NCBI GenBank assembly: GCA_030248215.1
Contig: JASANG010002198.1
Span: 1 to 64,000 of the forward strand
DNA: 64,000 bases
Source: Enoplolaimus lenunculus
Taxonomy: Eukaryota > Nematoda > Enoplea > Enoplida > Thoracostomopsidae
Direction: 5' to 3'
A program made the position numbers and the translations under genes. The notes under the pieces were generated by a model that did no database searches, was not told where the DNA came from, and saw only the letters and a program-made list of their open reading frames with translations. Positions 33,291 through 45,312 of this stretch are shown here, one piece after another. The stretch's first letter is position 1; each line of letters starts with the position of its first letter.

Positions 33291-34344
33291 TCATGTTACA
33301 AGATAAGCTGTTGATTTTTGCTTTTGTTGTTGGTGGTGTTGCAGGTGAAATGTTTTTAAATTTTTGCTCGTTTCAATTTCTACTCTTTTGTGTCAAGCCA
33401 ACAAGTAGTTTTGCTTAACTTTTGCCTGGTGAATTAGCGGTCTGTAGTTGAATGTTGAATGTTGGATGTTGCTTATTGGTCGGCATAGTTTCATTTTTAA
33501 TTAGGGATAAAAATAGGTATGTTCAGCGTACTAATTGAAATAAAGGCTAATTAATTTGAACAATATTTTCAAGTTGCTGTAGTCTTTGTTGAATTTTACG
33601 GTATTTGGTTAAGCGTATTCATACGTTTGAAATAAGGTTTCGTGATCAATTTTTTAGTTTAAACGATGTATATGTGACGAAGTAATTCGAATATGGGATT
33701 AATGGTGTTAATATGACTCTTTACACAAGATTATGCAAGGAAACGTTTGAAAATATAAATGGAACGGCGGAAAATGCAATTATATTTAATCTGTAAAGTG
33801 ATGAAAATTGACGTTTACTCCCCCCAGAATTGGGATAGCGGTAAAATAAAAGGGAGCAACGCGTGCTAGTACATTACATTTTACACGGAACGTACTTATT
33901 TAGTGGTATTATATATTAAGTATACTATTGTTTAAGTATGCATAATTCATTCATGGTTTTTGTAAACTTAATCTGAAGTTTTGTTATATTAAATTGTGAA
34001 ATTCAATCTAAGGGTATTTTTCACAGTTAAGCATGACGCAAAAGTTTGCTGTGTCGCAAACCAATTTGGCCCTTTGTTTTTTTGTAAATATGTGATGTGT
34101 TTAAATTAGCTGAAACATACGATTAAAGATATGCACATCATTCAATTGATGTAGTCGATAATTTCAAAAACATGGCATGTTTTATATACATTTGCTCATG
34201 TAGCATTGTGTTTTATCGGCATTGGAACGTTTACGGATTACCGTGTAATATGGATATTTCAAATTTAAAATATTTAAGAGATAAAACGGTTTTTGTTCAT
34301 ACTTACACGCATAATTTTTGAGAAAATTTCCAATTTTGGTATAT
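33291..34344. other. AT-rich sequence, no gene seen
   Basis: No exon-like frame and no clear repeat termini were found in this stretch. Confidence 0.4.
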
Positions 34345-34552
34345 ATATATCGCAGCCCAAGTCGTAATTTAGCTCAATTTTGCATTGGGAAAGTCAAATG
34401 TAGAATTAGGTATTAAGGTAAGTAATCAATCACAAGGCGTTGTAGCGCAGAGAAAGAATTATATGCCTTGGACTAGCCCAAGTCGTAGTTCCGCCCTGGG
34501 CTAGCCCAAATCGGAATTGGGTTGAATTACTGCTTGGACTGTGACATATATA
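34345..34552. repeat. Inverted-repeat element, AGCCCAAGTCGTAATT family
   Basis: The left end GCAGCCCAAGTCGTAATTT and the right end (reverse complement ACAGTCCAAGCAGTAATTC) match over about 45 imperfect bases and lie in TATATA-rich flanks. Relatives are at 39866-40336 and 61232-61807. Confidence 0.6.
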
Positions 34553-34889
34553 ATCCTTGGCTTAGGTTTTAGGTTAACCTTGTTCGGGTATCGGACAGCT
34601 TTGTGATGTATATCACCAGTAACGTTCGCAAATTTGAATTTTGGATCGCCTTTTGTTATTGTTGAAATGAATAAAGAATGTCTGTTGATTATTTTTGAAA
34701 CTTGTTGAGATTGCATTTATATTTCCAACAAATAAATACGGTACAGCATAACCAAAATAGCGTTGTTTTCGATTATGCATAGTTTTGCTTTGCGCGAGTA
34801 CTTATACCGGTTGAGTTAAAGTTGTTAAATTTATTGGAATTTTGTTGGAGGAATAAAACCGCTTGCGAAATCTGCTCGAATAACTAAGC

Positions 34890-35084
34890 GGCCCATGTAT
34901 GGAACAGGGCCGGATCGGTTTCCGGAGGGGCTATAATAGAGTCAGTTTAATCTTTAGACTAATTTTTTTGCTTACGCTTAGGCTTAGGCTTAGGAATAGG
35001 CTCATCCGTAGGCTTAAGCTCAGGCTTAGGCTTACGATTATGCTTATAAGTACTACTGTTCCAACCCTGTTCTATACATGGGCC
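34890..35084. mobile_element. TTAGGC-bearing inverted-repeat element
   Basis: Left end GGCCCATGTATGGAACAGGG; right end reverse complement GGCCCATGTATAGAACAGGG. The interior from 34975 to 35050 is degenerate CTTAGG/GGCTTA repeats matching the nematode telomere unit. Length is 195 bp. It shares termini and interior with 36519-36853 and 43727-43932. Confidence 0.75.
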
Positions 35085-35928
35085 AACTAAGCTATACTGC
35101 ATTTGCTCCAACTGTAGTGTTTACCTTTTGGTTCATGTTTATTGCTACGTACTTGATTTTAGTCTAAAAAACAAGACATCCCGAATGTAACACTACTAAT
35201 TTAAACTATCGACAAATTACTAGCACGTACGTAGCAGCAAACTTAAATATAGGCAGCACCCGAAAAGTTTGGTTCGGTGCCAGCTGGCAACTGAGTGGTA
35301 TATTTATAATTTTAGATGGTTGGCTGGTGGTATAGGTTAAAAATGACCGTTAAGAGTTGACTTTATTCAAACCATTGCAAGAACTTTTCGAACGAAGAGA
35401 CCCTTGAGAATTTTGTACAATGACAACTGTTGACGTCAACTACAGGGTTTGAAATTTAAATTCAGTTGATCGTGGTGTTTGGTTTATCTCAGTATACGCC
35501 AGGGGCGTATGCGAGAGAGGTAAATAAGATATATCCTACCCTAAATATATGGACGGATAGAATAGTTTTTGTATATAAATGTTTATGTTTTGGAAACCCC
35601 TCTGGATCCTAGTGTTTTAAAACATTGGCTTGGTATGATCGTTAAATTTTTTTATTGATTATCCCCTTCCGAAGTAATTGATGCTTTAATCGTTTTATTT
35701 AACGGCTGTGAAAAAATTCGATTGTAGCGTTAAATTTCTACCGGTCTACTTATGGTCGGAGCTTTGCCGATTAAGGTTTGCTTCCTGGCCACTGATGACG
35801 TGTAGGTGTAGCCATCACGTGGATAACGGATTATGTTACTTTGGGTCGTGCCGTTTTTCTACAGGACACCAATTACGTACGTTAAAGCTTTAGATTGCTG
35901 TTTTGTTTGGGTTCACGTTATATGCCTA

Positions 35929-36055
35929 CCCTGCAAAAAAGGTGAGTCAAATTGACTCTCTCCGAAATAGGCTTTTTCCTGACTACACTAACTGAGTCAA
36001 ATTCGACTCCGCCAAAGTCAAATTTGACTATTTGACTCACCATTTTTTTGCAGTG
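35929..36055. mobile_element. Hairpin-type MITE, CTGCAAAAAA termini
   Basis: Left end CCCTGCAAAAAAGGTGAGTC; right end reverse complement CACTGCAAAAAAATGGTGAG. The interior repeats GAGTCAAATTTGACT, so the single strand folds into a long hairpin. TATGC occurs on both sides (35921 and 36056). Confidence 0.65.
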
Positions 36056-36148
36056 TATGCTCTTTACACTAGTTTTTTACTTCAGATTAGTTTCAGAGTT
36101 TTTCTTACGCTGTGGCTTAGGCGTAGGCTTTTCGGACTATGCTTTAAA

Positions 36149-36601
36149 CTACTGTTTACACAGCTGAAAGTAACATTGGTTTTTATTTAGGCTACTCGAT
36201 TTGTATAATTTTTCCCACAATTTTTCTGTTTGGTGGTGGTGTATCGATTGGTTTTTGGCGAAAAAGAAATTTGTTATCTTTACTACTAAGACAGTATTGA
36301 TTTGTCCCCTGTGTATTGCAACCAGATTTAGAGTCCACTGGTACAGGTTTTGTCTACCGCCAAAAACATGATCGCGATTTATGCGGTTGCATTTTTGGAT
36401 CTTTGATATTTTGCGATGTTGGTTTTGTTGAATGAAAAACGGCACGGCTGGCGTTGAAATATAAACCACCAACGAAATGACAGTTGCATGCATTTTCCGT
36501 ACGAGCGATGAAGTCGACGGCCAATGTAAAGAACAGGAGAGGAAGAGTATTATAAACATATTCCTAAGCCTAAGCCTAAGCCTAAGTGTATAAATGAGCA
36601 T
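36149..36601 (-). CDS. Doubtful 150-codon open frame
   Basis: The frame starts inside the TTAGGC-bearing element at its high-coordinate end and continues through unique AT-rich sequence. I recognise no domain, and the first 25 residues are repeat translation. Probably accidental. Confidence 0.1.
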   Translation of the reverse strand: MLIYTLRLRLRLRNMFIILFLSCSLHWPSTSSLVRKMHATVISLVVYISTPAVPFFIQQNQHRKISKIQKCNRINRDHVFGGRQNLYQWTLNLVAIHRGQINTVLVVKITNFFFAKNQSIHHHQTEKLWEKLYKSSSLNKNQCYFQLCKQ

Positions 36602-36853
36602 ATTCCTAAGCCCAAGTGTATGAATGAGTATATTCCTAAGCCTAAAGCCTAAGCCTAAGCGTCAGAATGAACATATTCCTAAGCCAAAGCCTAAGTCTAA
36701 TCCGAAGCCAAGCAAAAAAATTAGCCTAAAGCTTAAGCTTACTCTATTGCAGTCCCACAGAAAAACGATCCGCCCTGATCTTTAATGGTTAAGCTTAATC
36801 TTACTATTGCAGTCCCACAGAAAAACGTTCCGCCCCTGATATTTACATGGGCC
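36519..36853. mobile_element. TTAGGC-bearing inverted-repeat element with duplicated end
   Basis: Left end GGCCAATGTAAAGAACAGG; right end reverse complement GGCCCATGTAAATATCAGG. The interior (36560-36740) holds CCTAAG repeats in three blocks separated by ATGAGCATATTCC-like spacers. The right terminus is present twice: TTGCAGTCCCACAGAAAAACG occurs near 36748 and again near 36807. Confidence 0.7.
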
Positions 36854-37483
36854 AAGTCGACAATTGCGATGTGGTTTGATTTACGATTTTTCAAATATTT
36901 GAAAATAAAATTAAGTACACAAGTACACCTAGGTCTGTAAAAACACTACTTAAAATACTATAGTTATATTTTACTAACTTTTTTAAGTATAAGTGTACTA
37001 AATATTGAGTAAATTTTTGCTTAAATAATGTAAATAAGTAAAACTACTGCTGTCATTTCCTGATTAATTAAGTAAATGTAAAGCTAAAAATTTTGTGTTT
37101 GCTTAAAATTAAGTAAAACCTTGCCAAGCACCATAGTAAGAAAAACCGACACTTAATTCGGTCACAGTATTACTTAATTTTAAGTATATTTTTTCTATCG
37201 GACTCCGGGCGGCTCCGGTTCTTTCACCTCCAGTTGCATTCTATAAAGTACGGTGAGCTCGTTCGTAAAAGCTAAGGAGAGGTTTAATTGGCGACCACAG
37301 TGGTGGTGATGGTGGTTAATTTTTTAATAGTCGTTGATAAAAGGCAAGAACTTCAAAGCTTATACGAGTCATCTAGCACATAATATAGGCGCTTTGGCGG
37401 TTCTTTAAGTAAACACTCATGAGTTACTACATTGCCTTTTACACGATTTTATAGCGGTAAAGTTTAAAAAATTTCATTGGATA

Positions 37484-37740
37484 GAATATGACATATAAAA
37501 ACAAATCAATGAACGCTTTGCAAAAACCGGTTAACCAGATGAATATGACTTATATGAAATCTGACGAATGAATGCTTTGCAAAAATCGGTTAACGAGTAG
37601 AATATGACTTATATAGAAACTGACCAATAAACGGTTTGCAAAAACCGAGAAACTGACTAATAAACGCTTTGCAAAATCAAGTCAACGGATAGAATATGAC
37701 TTATATAGAAACTGACCAATCAACGTTTTGCATAAACCGG
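37484..37740 (+). repeat. Degenerate tandem repeat of about 60-70 bp, four units
   Basis: GAATATGACTTATATAGAAA, CTGACCAATAAACG and TTTGCAAAAACCGG recur in order about four times, with one unit shortened. Confidence 0.7.
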
Positions 37741-37879
37741 ACGAGTCGGAAAGTTTGTAAATTGCGCAATAGTTCGATGTTCTAAATCAGCAATTTGTGA
37801 GCATCAACTTGCTTGAAGCGAATAAACATGTAATTAAAGAACAGAGATGTAACAGTATATACAATAAGCATATCCGAAA

Positions 37880-38040
37880 GTATAAGCCTAAGGAAAAAAT
37901 TAATCTAAAGCTTAAACTGTTTCTATTCCAGTCGTACAGAAAAACGTTTCGCCCCTAATGTTTCCATGGACCGAATAAACAAGCTTCCAGATTCCAATTG
38001 TAGTGTACTTCGCCCCTAATGTTTCCATGAACCGAATAAA
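37880..38040. repeat. Partial TTAGGC-element ends, duplicated
   Basis: AACGTTTCGCCCCTAATG and TTTCCATGGACCGAATAAAC are followed by a second GCCCCTAATGTTTCCATGAACC. These match the right terminus of the element at 36519-36853. Confidence 0.5.
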
Positions 38041-38091
38041 CAAACTTCCAGACTCAAATTGTAGTGAACTTTTGGCAAAATGTGCGCTTAA

Positions 38092-38335
38092 GCCCTATTC
38101 ACACGTGCAGAACTTGCAGCTGCAAATTGCACGCAGAACTGGCATTTTTTCAACAGCCAATGAGTAAGTGGCTGCAATAATTTCAGTGAACTCACATGGT
38201 TACTCACAAATATGAACTAAATTCCTAGCTATGATTTCTAATGAATTATCTGCAGCTGCAAGTTTTTCGAACGGGATTTCGAACGCAACTTCAGCTGCAA
38301 ATTCTCTTAGCAAAACTGGCACGTGTGAATAGAGC
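38092..38335. mobile_element. TTAA-flanked MITE (piggyBac-like)
   Basis: Left terminus GCCCTATTCACACGTGC; right terminus reverse complement GCTCTATTCACACGTGCC. Both ends abut TTAA (38088-38091 and 38336-38339), the target site of the piggyBac superfamily. The 244-bp interior has CAGCTGCAA subrepeats. A decayed relative may lie at 50820-51200 (TTATCCACACTTGCAAG). Confidence 0.75.
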
Positions 38336-38878
38336 TTAAAGGAGCTGTATAACAAAATTTACAAATGTATACATTTCAAATACATGGCGTCTTTATTTGT
38401 TTCTTTCCTGCAACTGTATGTATTTGTGTTATTTTTGTTTTACTTATATAAAGTCAAGTTTTTGATTTTAAACTCTGGTTCAACAACATAATGGTTACGT
38501 ATTGGAAGTCGACGACTCTTGGGGGCTGTTAGAGTGCCATTTTATTGCTGTTCGCGATACCGTATAACTTCATGGTTATGATTGCCGTTTTTGGTGTGGT
38601 CTGGTTCTGGCCACAGGCAAAAACCTGGATTACATTTCGCGAACGGGGTGACGAAATTTTCGAAAATTATTTTTTTCAAATATTGAGATTTTTCTGGATT
38701 TTTATGATTCAGTAGGATAATTGTAAAATGTGTAAAGTGTATGGATTTTCGTATTTAAGAATTTGGTGGGATGGTTGTTCTTTGTATACAGCCTTACGCG
38801 ATTGGATTTTAAGTTGTGTGTGGTATACCGTGTAAGGTCAGAAAATGGTTTAAAACAGTACCTTGAGTTTAATCGTAC

Positions 38879-39122
38879 CTTGAACCCAGTGGAAAGAATA
38901 TAATTTCGAACGGACTGTGTTGTGATTGAGATGGGTGTAAACCCTGCTATTTGAAATAGTTTACAGTTCAAATCGGTTAAATCTTGATTTATTTGTTGAA
39001 GTTTAAGTATGAATAAAGTGTAAATATTTTTTTGATCAACGCAGGATAAACGTGGTCCGAGTTGTGATTGTAGTAGTTTTCCGTCGTTTAGACTGTTTAC
39101 TGAATTGTCTAAGTTCACAGTG
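38879..39122 (-). CDS. Candidate single coding exon, unidentified
   Basis: On the minus strand an acceptor AAATTTCAG ends at 39123, and a donor AAG/GTACG follows 38879. The frame between is open for 81 codons, with TVNLDNSVNSLNDG at the start and LKLQQINQDLTDLNCKLF in the middle, a heptad-like stretch. The frame stays open past the donor to 38702. No partner exon or family was recognised, so this may be a chance frame. Confidence 0.25.
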
Positions 39123-39865
39123 CTGAAATTTTTAAAAAAAGCGTTGCGAAGCTGAGTTAAATTTTGATTTTTGCTTTAAACTCGTTTAAAACGTCCTTGA
39201 ACGATTTAGGCTTAAATTTAGGTTTCGGAAGCTTTTGCCGAAGCATAAGTCTTTGCCTAAGAAAGAATCTAAGCCGTAAATGCTGGGGAAGTCTACAAGA
39301 GCCTTTATTCATGACTTTAAACGATAACGGTTTTAGTGTAATAAGCTAATTAAAGTTTTGTTTTGTATTTTTGTTTTCTGAGCTTAAGCTAAAGGTTCCA
39401 ACAGAAACTACGTATATTTCACAGGAAGCAGGAACAGGAACAGGAAACCCTATAGAAGCTTGTTAAACGCCTCGTGGCTGCGTTGTCATGCGTACTTGGG
39501 GTATTGTTTATTCGTTTGCACTAATTGTCAAGCAATGCGTATGCATCTGTGTATAAAGGGTGGCGGTAAAAAGATTTTTGTTGAACTAAAACCCGTTTGA
39601 TCCTTTCATAAATTTTTAAAAACCAGGTTTCTAATTACCAATGCGGTTCATATTTTTTGGTTAAGTTCATCCATAAGCTACCTAATTTAAAGTTTTCATT
39701 TTGAATTCAATTTTGAGTTTTCTAGCCTAAGGCTCAACGAAAGCCTATATCGTACATTTCCAGTTTTTGCAGCGGTGTCTGCACATTATTTATATTAGTA
39801 ATAGTATAACCGTATCGGTATCTGTATAATGCAGTAGGTGCCTTTAGGCGTTTAGACTGTACAGA

Positions 39866-40336
39866 GATATATGTCGTGCCCCAAGCCCCAAACAGCTATT
39901 TGTTCCTGTTGGCCGCTGGAACGTCCCGAACTACAATTGCTGTTTGGACAGCCCAAAGAACTACTGTAACGCAAACTTGTTTTGATTGGAGGATTGTACA
40001 GATCAAACAGGTGCTGGAATGCCACTGTTTGTGATTGGTTGTTCAGGCTTGACTGTGTTTGAGAAAACTCGACTTGCACAATAACTATTTGCCTGCATCA
40101 TATTTACAAAGTATAAATTAAACAATGTTTATATAGTATACAAACGTAGCGTGTGAGCATGTGCCGTAATGTTTAATCGAATACACAGTTACGTAGACAA
40201 TGTTGTTGTTATTTTTGTTTTTATAATTAGGCAATCAAATTGCGCGTCTTTGATCCTTCATCCCATATAAACAACCTTATTTGGACGTCCCAGATACTAA
40301 CTGGGGCAAATAGCTGATTGGGGCATGATATATAAA
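39866..40336. repeat. Inverted-repeat element, GCCCCAAGCC family, larger copy
   Basis: Left ATATATGTCGTGCCCCAAGC and right reverse complement ATATATCATGCCCCAATCAG form the ends, followed on both sides by AGCTATTTG. Same family as 34345-34552. Confidence 0.55.
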
Positions 40337-40360
40337 ATTTCTTGTGACAGTTAACGCTAT

Positions 40361-40656
40361 TTTATCGCCTTTAATGGTGTAAACACAGAATATAGGATAG
40401 CAAAATTTAGAAACAACTGCAGTAGCCGGAAACGTATGATAAATTATAGTGTATGGCACGAATTGAAAATCTTGGCTATACACGCTCAGACAATTTTAGA
40501 ACATAAGTTTGCATAATATGACAATCTTTTCTTAAATTTGCGAATAAGCAAAACTTTCAATGCCGAAAAGTGAAAAAATACCGGACTTATTACCAGAACC
40601 GAATAGTGAAAAATACCGGAGTTCTCTGCCAGAACCGGAATTCCGGTACACCTTGA
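40361..40656. mobile_element. Family A hAT-like element, left-truncated
   Basis: ATTTTATCGCCTTTAATGG, GGAAACGTATGATAAATTAT and the ending CCAGAACCGGAATTCCGGT match 48325-48612 and the right end of 29353-29719. The left terminus is missing where the preceding repeat ends. Confidence 0.6.
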
Positions 40657-43600
40657 TAATGAGTAGCTCAAGTAGTATTCAAAAAGTATTCAAAATCGAA
40701 ACATTTTTGGGCAACCACCTGCTCAGGGGTAAATAACGGACAATGCCCGGAAAGTGTGCAAGTCCACACTTTCCTAGTTGCGCGCCTAAATGTGCATTTA
40801 TTGGCCTATAACGACGCTACTGAATAAACCCACCTAAAAATGGTTGGCGTTCAACCGTAGCATTTTAGGCCAAATGCCGAGAGTAGAGATGGGCTGGATA
40901 TATAGTAAACTGTATTGCACGAGCACATTTTTGATTGACAACCGAGACAATTTATTTGCGTATACGGTCTTTGCAAAAGTTTTTACAGCTTAAAATATTA
41001 AGTAAAGTTCACTATAACGAAACTTTCTATGGAGCTTGCACCAGTCCGTCGTGTACAGTTTATGGTCGTAGATCTCGATAAACCTATCAGGGCGTATCAA
41101 TCTAATACGGCAAAGTAGAGTTGCGCAGAGTGAGACAAAATCAAATATTGATGGAGTTATTGGCTTGATGGCGCGCATACGCTTGCGTGGCTTTGGATCT
41201 ATGTCACAGTTAGAATTTCAGTTCGACAGGGTATAATTTGTTGTAGGAAACTTTTGTTAAGCTCTAAAATCCAAAAGGTTATTCTGTATCAGGTGAATAG
41301 TGATTTTTGTTGTCTCAGAAAATTTTCGGAGGCGATATTTCTCTTGTATCCGTCCCTGTGTATACACTGTTGATTCGGATAATACGTATGGTTTGGACAC
41401 ACAAGCGGCCGTGAACTACAAAGCAACGGTAGGACTGCAGGTTATACGGTTTCAAATATGCTCAGCCTTAGACGCATCAATTGTACTTGGTTCGCCTGTT
41501 GCTGGAATCACGGTCAAAAACAGCTTTGATCGTGGCAAATCATGGTTCCAGACGGGCGATAACTTGATTACAGTTTAAACTTTTATTCATGAGTATCCAG
41601 CGTAGCTGTGAGGTGCTTTTTGAATAAACTCAGTCACTTAAATAGTTGTAATTTATTGAATGTGCAATGATTCATTGAAAACCAACTGTGTGGATATCGT
41701 GTCTTTGAAAAGGGTGGTCCAAAAAATTGAACCAGATTTATAATTTCTATGTTGTGTTGTTTATGGTTGTTTAGAATGCTAGTAATGTTTAACCTAAGCG
41801 CCAGACTAAATCTAAGCGTAAGACATCGTTTGAAGCTATTAAACAAATCAAGAGTCCAACTGCCGTTGAGGTGTGGCTTTCGCGAGTTGTATTCAATGGT
41901 TTTTGACATTTTTAGAGTTCAATTGAACTCGGCTATCGAAAGTGTCTTCATTCGGCAGCATAGTTACGCTTGGTTTGCGAACATTTTTGGGCAATGTGTT
42001 AGAATTATAATACATTTCTGAGACTCCGCCGTCCAGTCCAGGGCTGTATGTAATTCTCGTAAAAACATTGGAGAGTTTGAAGAGCTTATAAATTATTAGA
42101 ACGTAATAAACAGCTTTATCGGTAAACCTTATTACTTCAATGGCCCATTCCAGTTGTAAGGGTCTGCGTCGGCTCCTTTCCACCGGGAGACAGAGATACC
42201 GGGGTGACTTATAAATTTGAAGGCTTAGGTTTACGATTAGGATTATCGTTATGTTTAGGCTTAAGCTTATGTTAATGCATTGGCTTAAGCGTAGTAGGCA
42301 GGTTTCTCAAATTATCTTCCGCCCTTGAAGTAAATACTAGTTTGAAGCAATATTTCTGCTGAGATATAAACCACCCGATAACGCTTTATAGTTACAGGCC
42401 TGCACTCAAGCGCTAAGTAAAACTTGTAAACGCTGAGGTAGCCAGTTCACACGTGATTTAAAGTGGTGCCGACGTAAGCGTATGCTGATTGGATAATTTT
42501 GATTTCCGGCACACATTGACACATTTTGAAGCGGTTACGTGGGTTATAAAATTTTGACCAGTTAAGATGCAAAGGAACAGGGACGTAGCCTTGGTGGTGT
42601 GCGGGGGGCTCCGCTCTTCTGATCTGAGTAATTAGTTGAAACCGCAGCGAGCTATCAAAATCAATCTTGTATTGGGATTTTATAAAAAATAAGATTCGCT
42701 TTTCAACTCGTTCGTGCTGTGTTTATCTAGTCTCTACAAGCTTTACACTTCAGAAATTCTTTGGCTTGGCCCGCTGATTGCACAAAAAACCGTGTTGACG
42801 TACCAAAATTTTTCTCGACCCCCTACGAAATTGCCTTACAATTCAACCCGATGAATACAAGTATATGTGCATATCTCCATATGTTCCCAATATCACGGCC
42901 TCTAAAGACGGTGGTATTATGTTTGCTGAAATGTTTACCGTATTAGCCAATAAAAATTGTAAATATCCCCTCTAAAATCAGTTTGCCACCTTTAAAATTT
43001 CAGTCTAGCTACACGTTTGTGATAGGGTGACGAAATAAATCAACTAAATGTGGAAATACTCTGCGTAGGCGACTGGAAGAAGTGACCAGTGAGCGTGTAC
43101 AGACCGTAGAATAAGCACATTCGGTTGGTCCAGGTTAAATTTTTTTGATATGTCCCATCTGATGCGGACCGTAGGAGCGGTTGAAAATTTTTTCCAATAA
43201 AAAATACAATGAAAAGTAACTCTCTTGCTTGGCTTTATGGTCGTGTTTGAGTGTGATAAGTCAACTATATATTTTGCGAAGTTAAACTGCATTTGATTAG
43301 TTGAAAAGTATTTTATTAACCAAGATTGTTCTTTTGTTTGCATTTTTCACTGTGCATTTTCTTGAACTTTGTAAAATCGTTATTCCATACCTTTTTTAAC
43401 CAAATAAAAAGTTATAAAGTAACCATATTGACTCCTGAAATACGCCAAAATCATTGCTACATTTTCACATGATACTCCACTTATGCATCAGTCAACTACG
43501 ACACACAAGTAAGGGTTGCGGTATTCTCCGTCGCGTTTCAAGTAAAAAAAAACAATTTTCATGAACCATCTGCATACATTAAGATGCCGCAGTTTTAACT

Positions 43601-43726
43601 ACCTAGACGCTGTACTACTTTTAAGTGACTGGATGGGAATTAAGGATAGAACTCTGCAAAGGCATGATACCTTGACTGTCTCAACTAGTGTAAAGAAGCT
43701 CAGACAAGTCGTACGTAAGAGGAACG
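40657..43726. other. AT-rich stretch with scattered repeat debris
   Basis: A plus-strand frame ending at 41578 (YKATVGLQVIRFQICSAL... to NLITV) has fairly balanced codons and no known family. A frame at 43561-43725 (NYLDAVLLLSDWMGIKDR) is another weak candidate. A TTAGGC-like island lies at 42222-42300. No gene can be supported. Confidence 0.35.
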
Positions 43727-43932
43727 ACCCATGTAAAGATCAGGGGCGGAACGTTTTTCTGTGGGACTAGAAAAGAGTAAGCTTAAGTCTGAGACTAATT
43801 TTTTGCTTGGCTTAGGCTTAGGTTTAGGAATATGCTCATTCTTACGCTTAGGTTTAGGCTTAGGCTTAGGCTTAGGAATATGTTAGGAATACGCTTATAA
43901 TACTGTTCCGCCCCTGTTCTTTACATTGGCCC
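43727..43932. mobile_element. TTAGGC-bearing inverted-repeat element, intact ends
   Basis: Left ACCCATGTAAAGATCAGGGG and right reverse complement GGCCAATGTAAAGAACAGGG, both continuing into GCGGAAC. The interior (43795-43895) has up to four perfect GGCTTA units in a row among degenerate ones. Length is about 206 bp and there is no coding capacity. Confidence 0.75.
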
Positions 43933-45147
43933 AGGAACTGCTAATTACGCATACGTTGCAGTAATGTTTGAACGTTATAGCTGAAAATACACTAGTGTCT
44001 ACTCATGTAAACTCGTATGCTAATTAAAATATTTTTTGCCGTGTCATTGAAGGTTAAATAAGCTTTAAATACAGTCAAAAATGAAAATTTATCGTCTTGA
44101 TTTTTATGATTTTACCGTACTTGAAATGTGTTTCACAAAATATATTTTATGAAATACACCAGACTGGCATTTTTTGTACAAGTTGTTAGAGGGCGTGGCA
44201 TGAAAACAACTTGGAGGTTTTGCTTTCCTGTGATTATGAAAAAATATTTCGGTAATAATTACAGTGACCTATGTTAATTATAAGGACCTGCTCACTAAGC
44301 CTAAGCACAAGGTTACTTCTAAGTATATATAAAACTTAGCGTAAGCCTGAATAAGCTTAACATTTAGCCTAAGTCTCAAACAGAAGCCTCCCGGTTTATC
44401 CACCTGGCTCCCTGTCACCCAATGAGCAGGCCTCTATAGCAAATACAAAATGCTAAATTAACCATTCCCAGCATAGAGTGTATCTTACATCTTATTATCT
44501 TAAGCTCCAGTCCTAACTTGTAATTGAATCTCAAATGAAATTGAAAATATTGGTGCACGGAAAGTCTGAACTGAGTTATTAATAACGTTTTTTTTCGTGT
44601 ATTTTTGTTTTACTGCACATGGCTTAACTTTTTGGTTTTATTTAAGCAGAAAAAAACTTACTGTTCGCGATATATATTGCAAATTCACAACTGTCGGCAA
44701 AACCGTTCGGATATAATTTATCATGAAAATGAGAAGAAATTATCGCTCGTTTGAATTAATGTTTTCACCGGTTGCTTTATGCACCGTTGTTTTTTTTTGT
44801 TTTGTGTGACAATTTGATGTAAGTAATGTCACACGGTTTCTAAGCGTAAGACGAAAGTTAAGAACAGCCCAGTTTGGAGTTATTTTTAGTCAAACAACAG
44901 TCGGTGAAGCAAATAAACCTTAATTGGCTTTTGTGCAACTTTTTCGCACATTTACCGGTTAAGTTTAAGAAAACGCTAAGCTTATCTGTGTCTACGGTTT
45001 GTGTCTATGCGAAGCTTTAAAATTCACTACGGCAGGAAAAAATCGCAAACAGCCATCGAATCTTTGAGTCTCGTTGAATTTTAGATTGACCGGTTCTAAA
45101 TTGTATAGCATGATAATTTGCATTGTGGTTCTTGCTAACTATGAATG

Positions 45148-45312
45148 CAGACCCGTAGCCAGCTCACCTTGCTAGGGGGCTATAAAATTTTCAGGAGGAG
45201 CATACAAGGGTTCTGGTTGACTTACAAGCAAGTTTGAAAATTTTGTAGGGGGCCAAATTTTTTTCGGGGGGAGGGGCTCAGCTCGCGTGCCCCCCCTTTG
45301 GCCACGGGCTCG
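45148..45312. mobile_element. hAT-like MITE, CAGGCCCGTAGCC family (B)
   Basis: Starts CAGACCCGTAGCCAGC and ends GGCCACGGGCTCG. Flanks are TATGAATG (45140-45147) and TATGAGTG (45313-45320), an 8-bp duplication with one mismatch. The interior has runs of G and C with ACAAGGGTT and TTACAAGCAAG, shared by all family members here. Confidence 0.75.
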
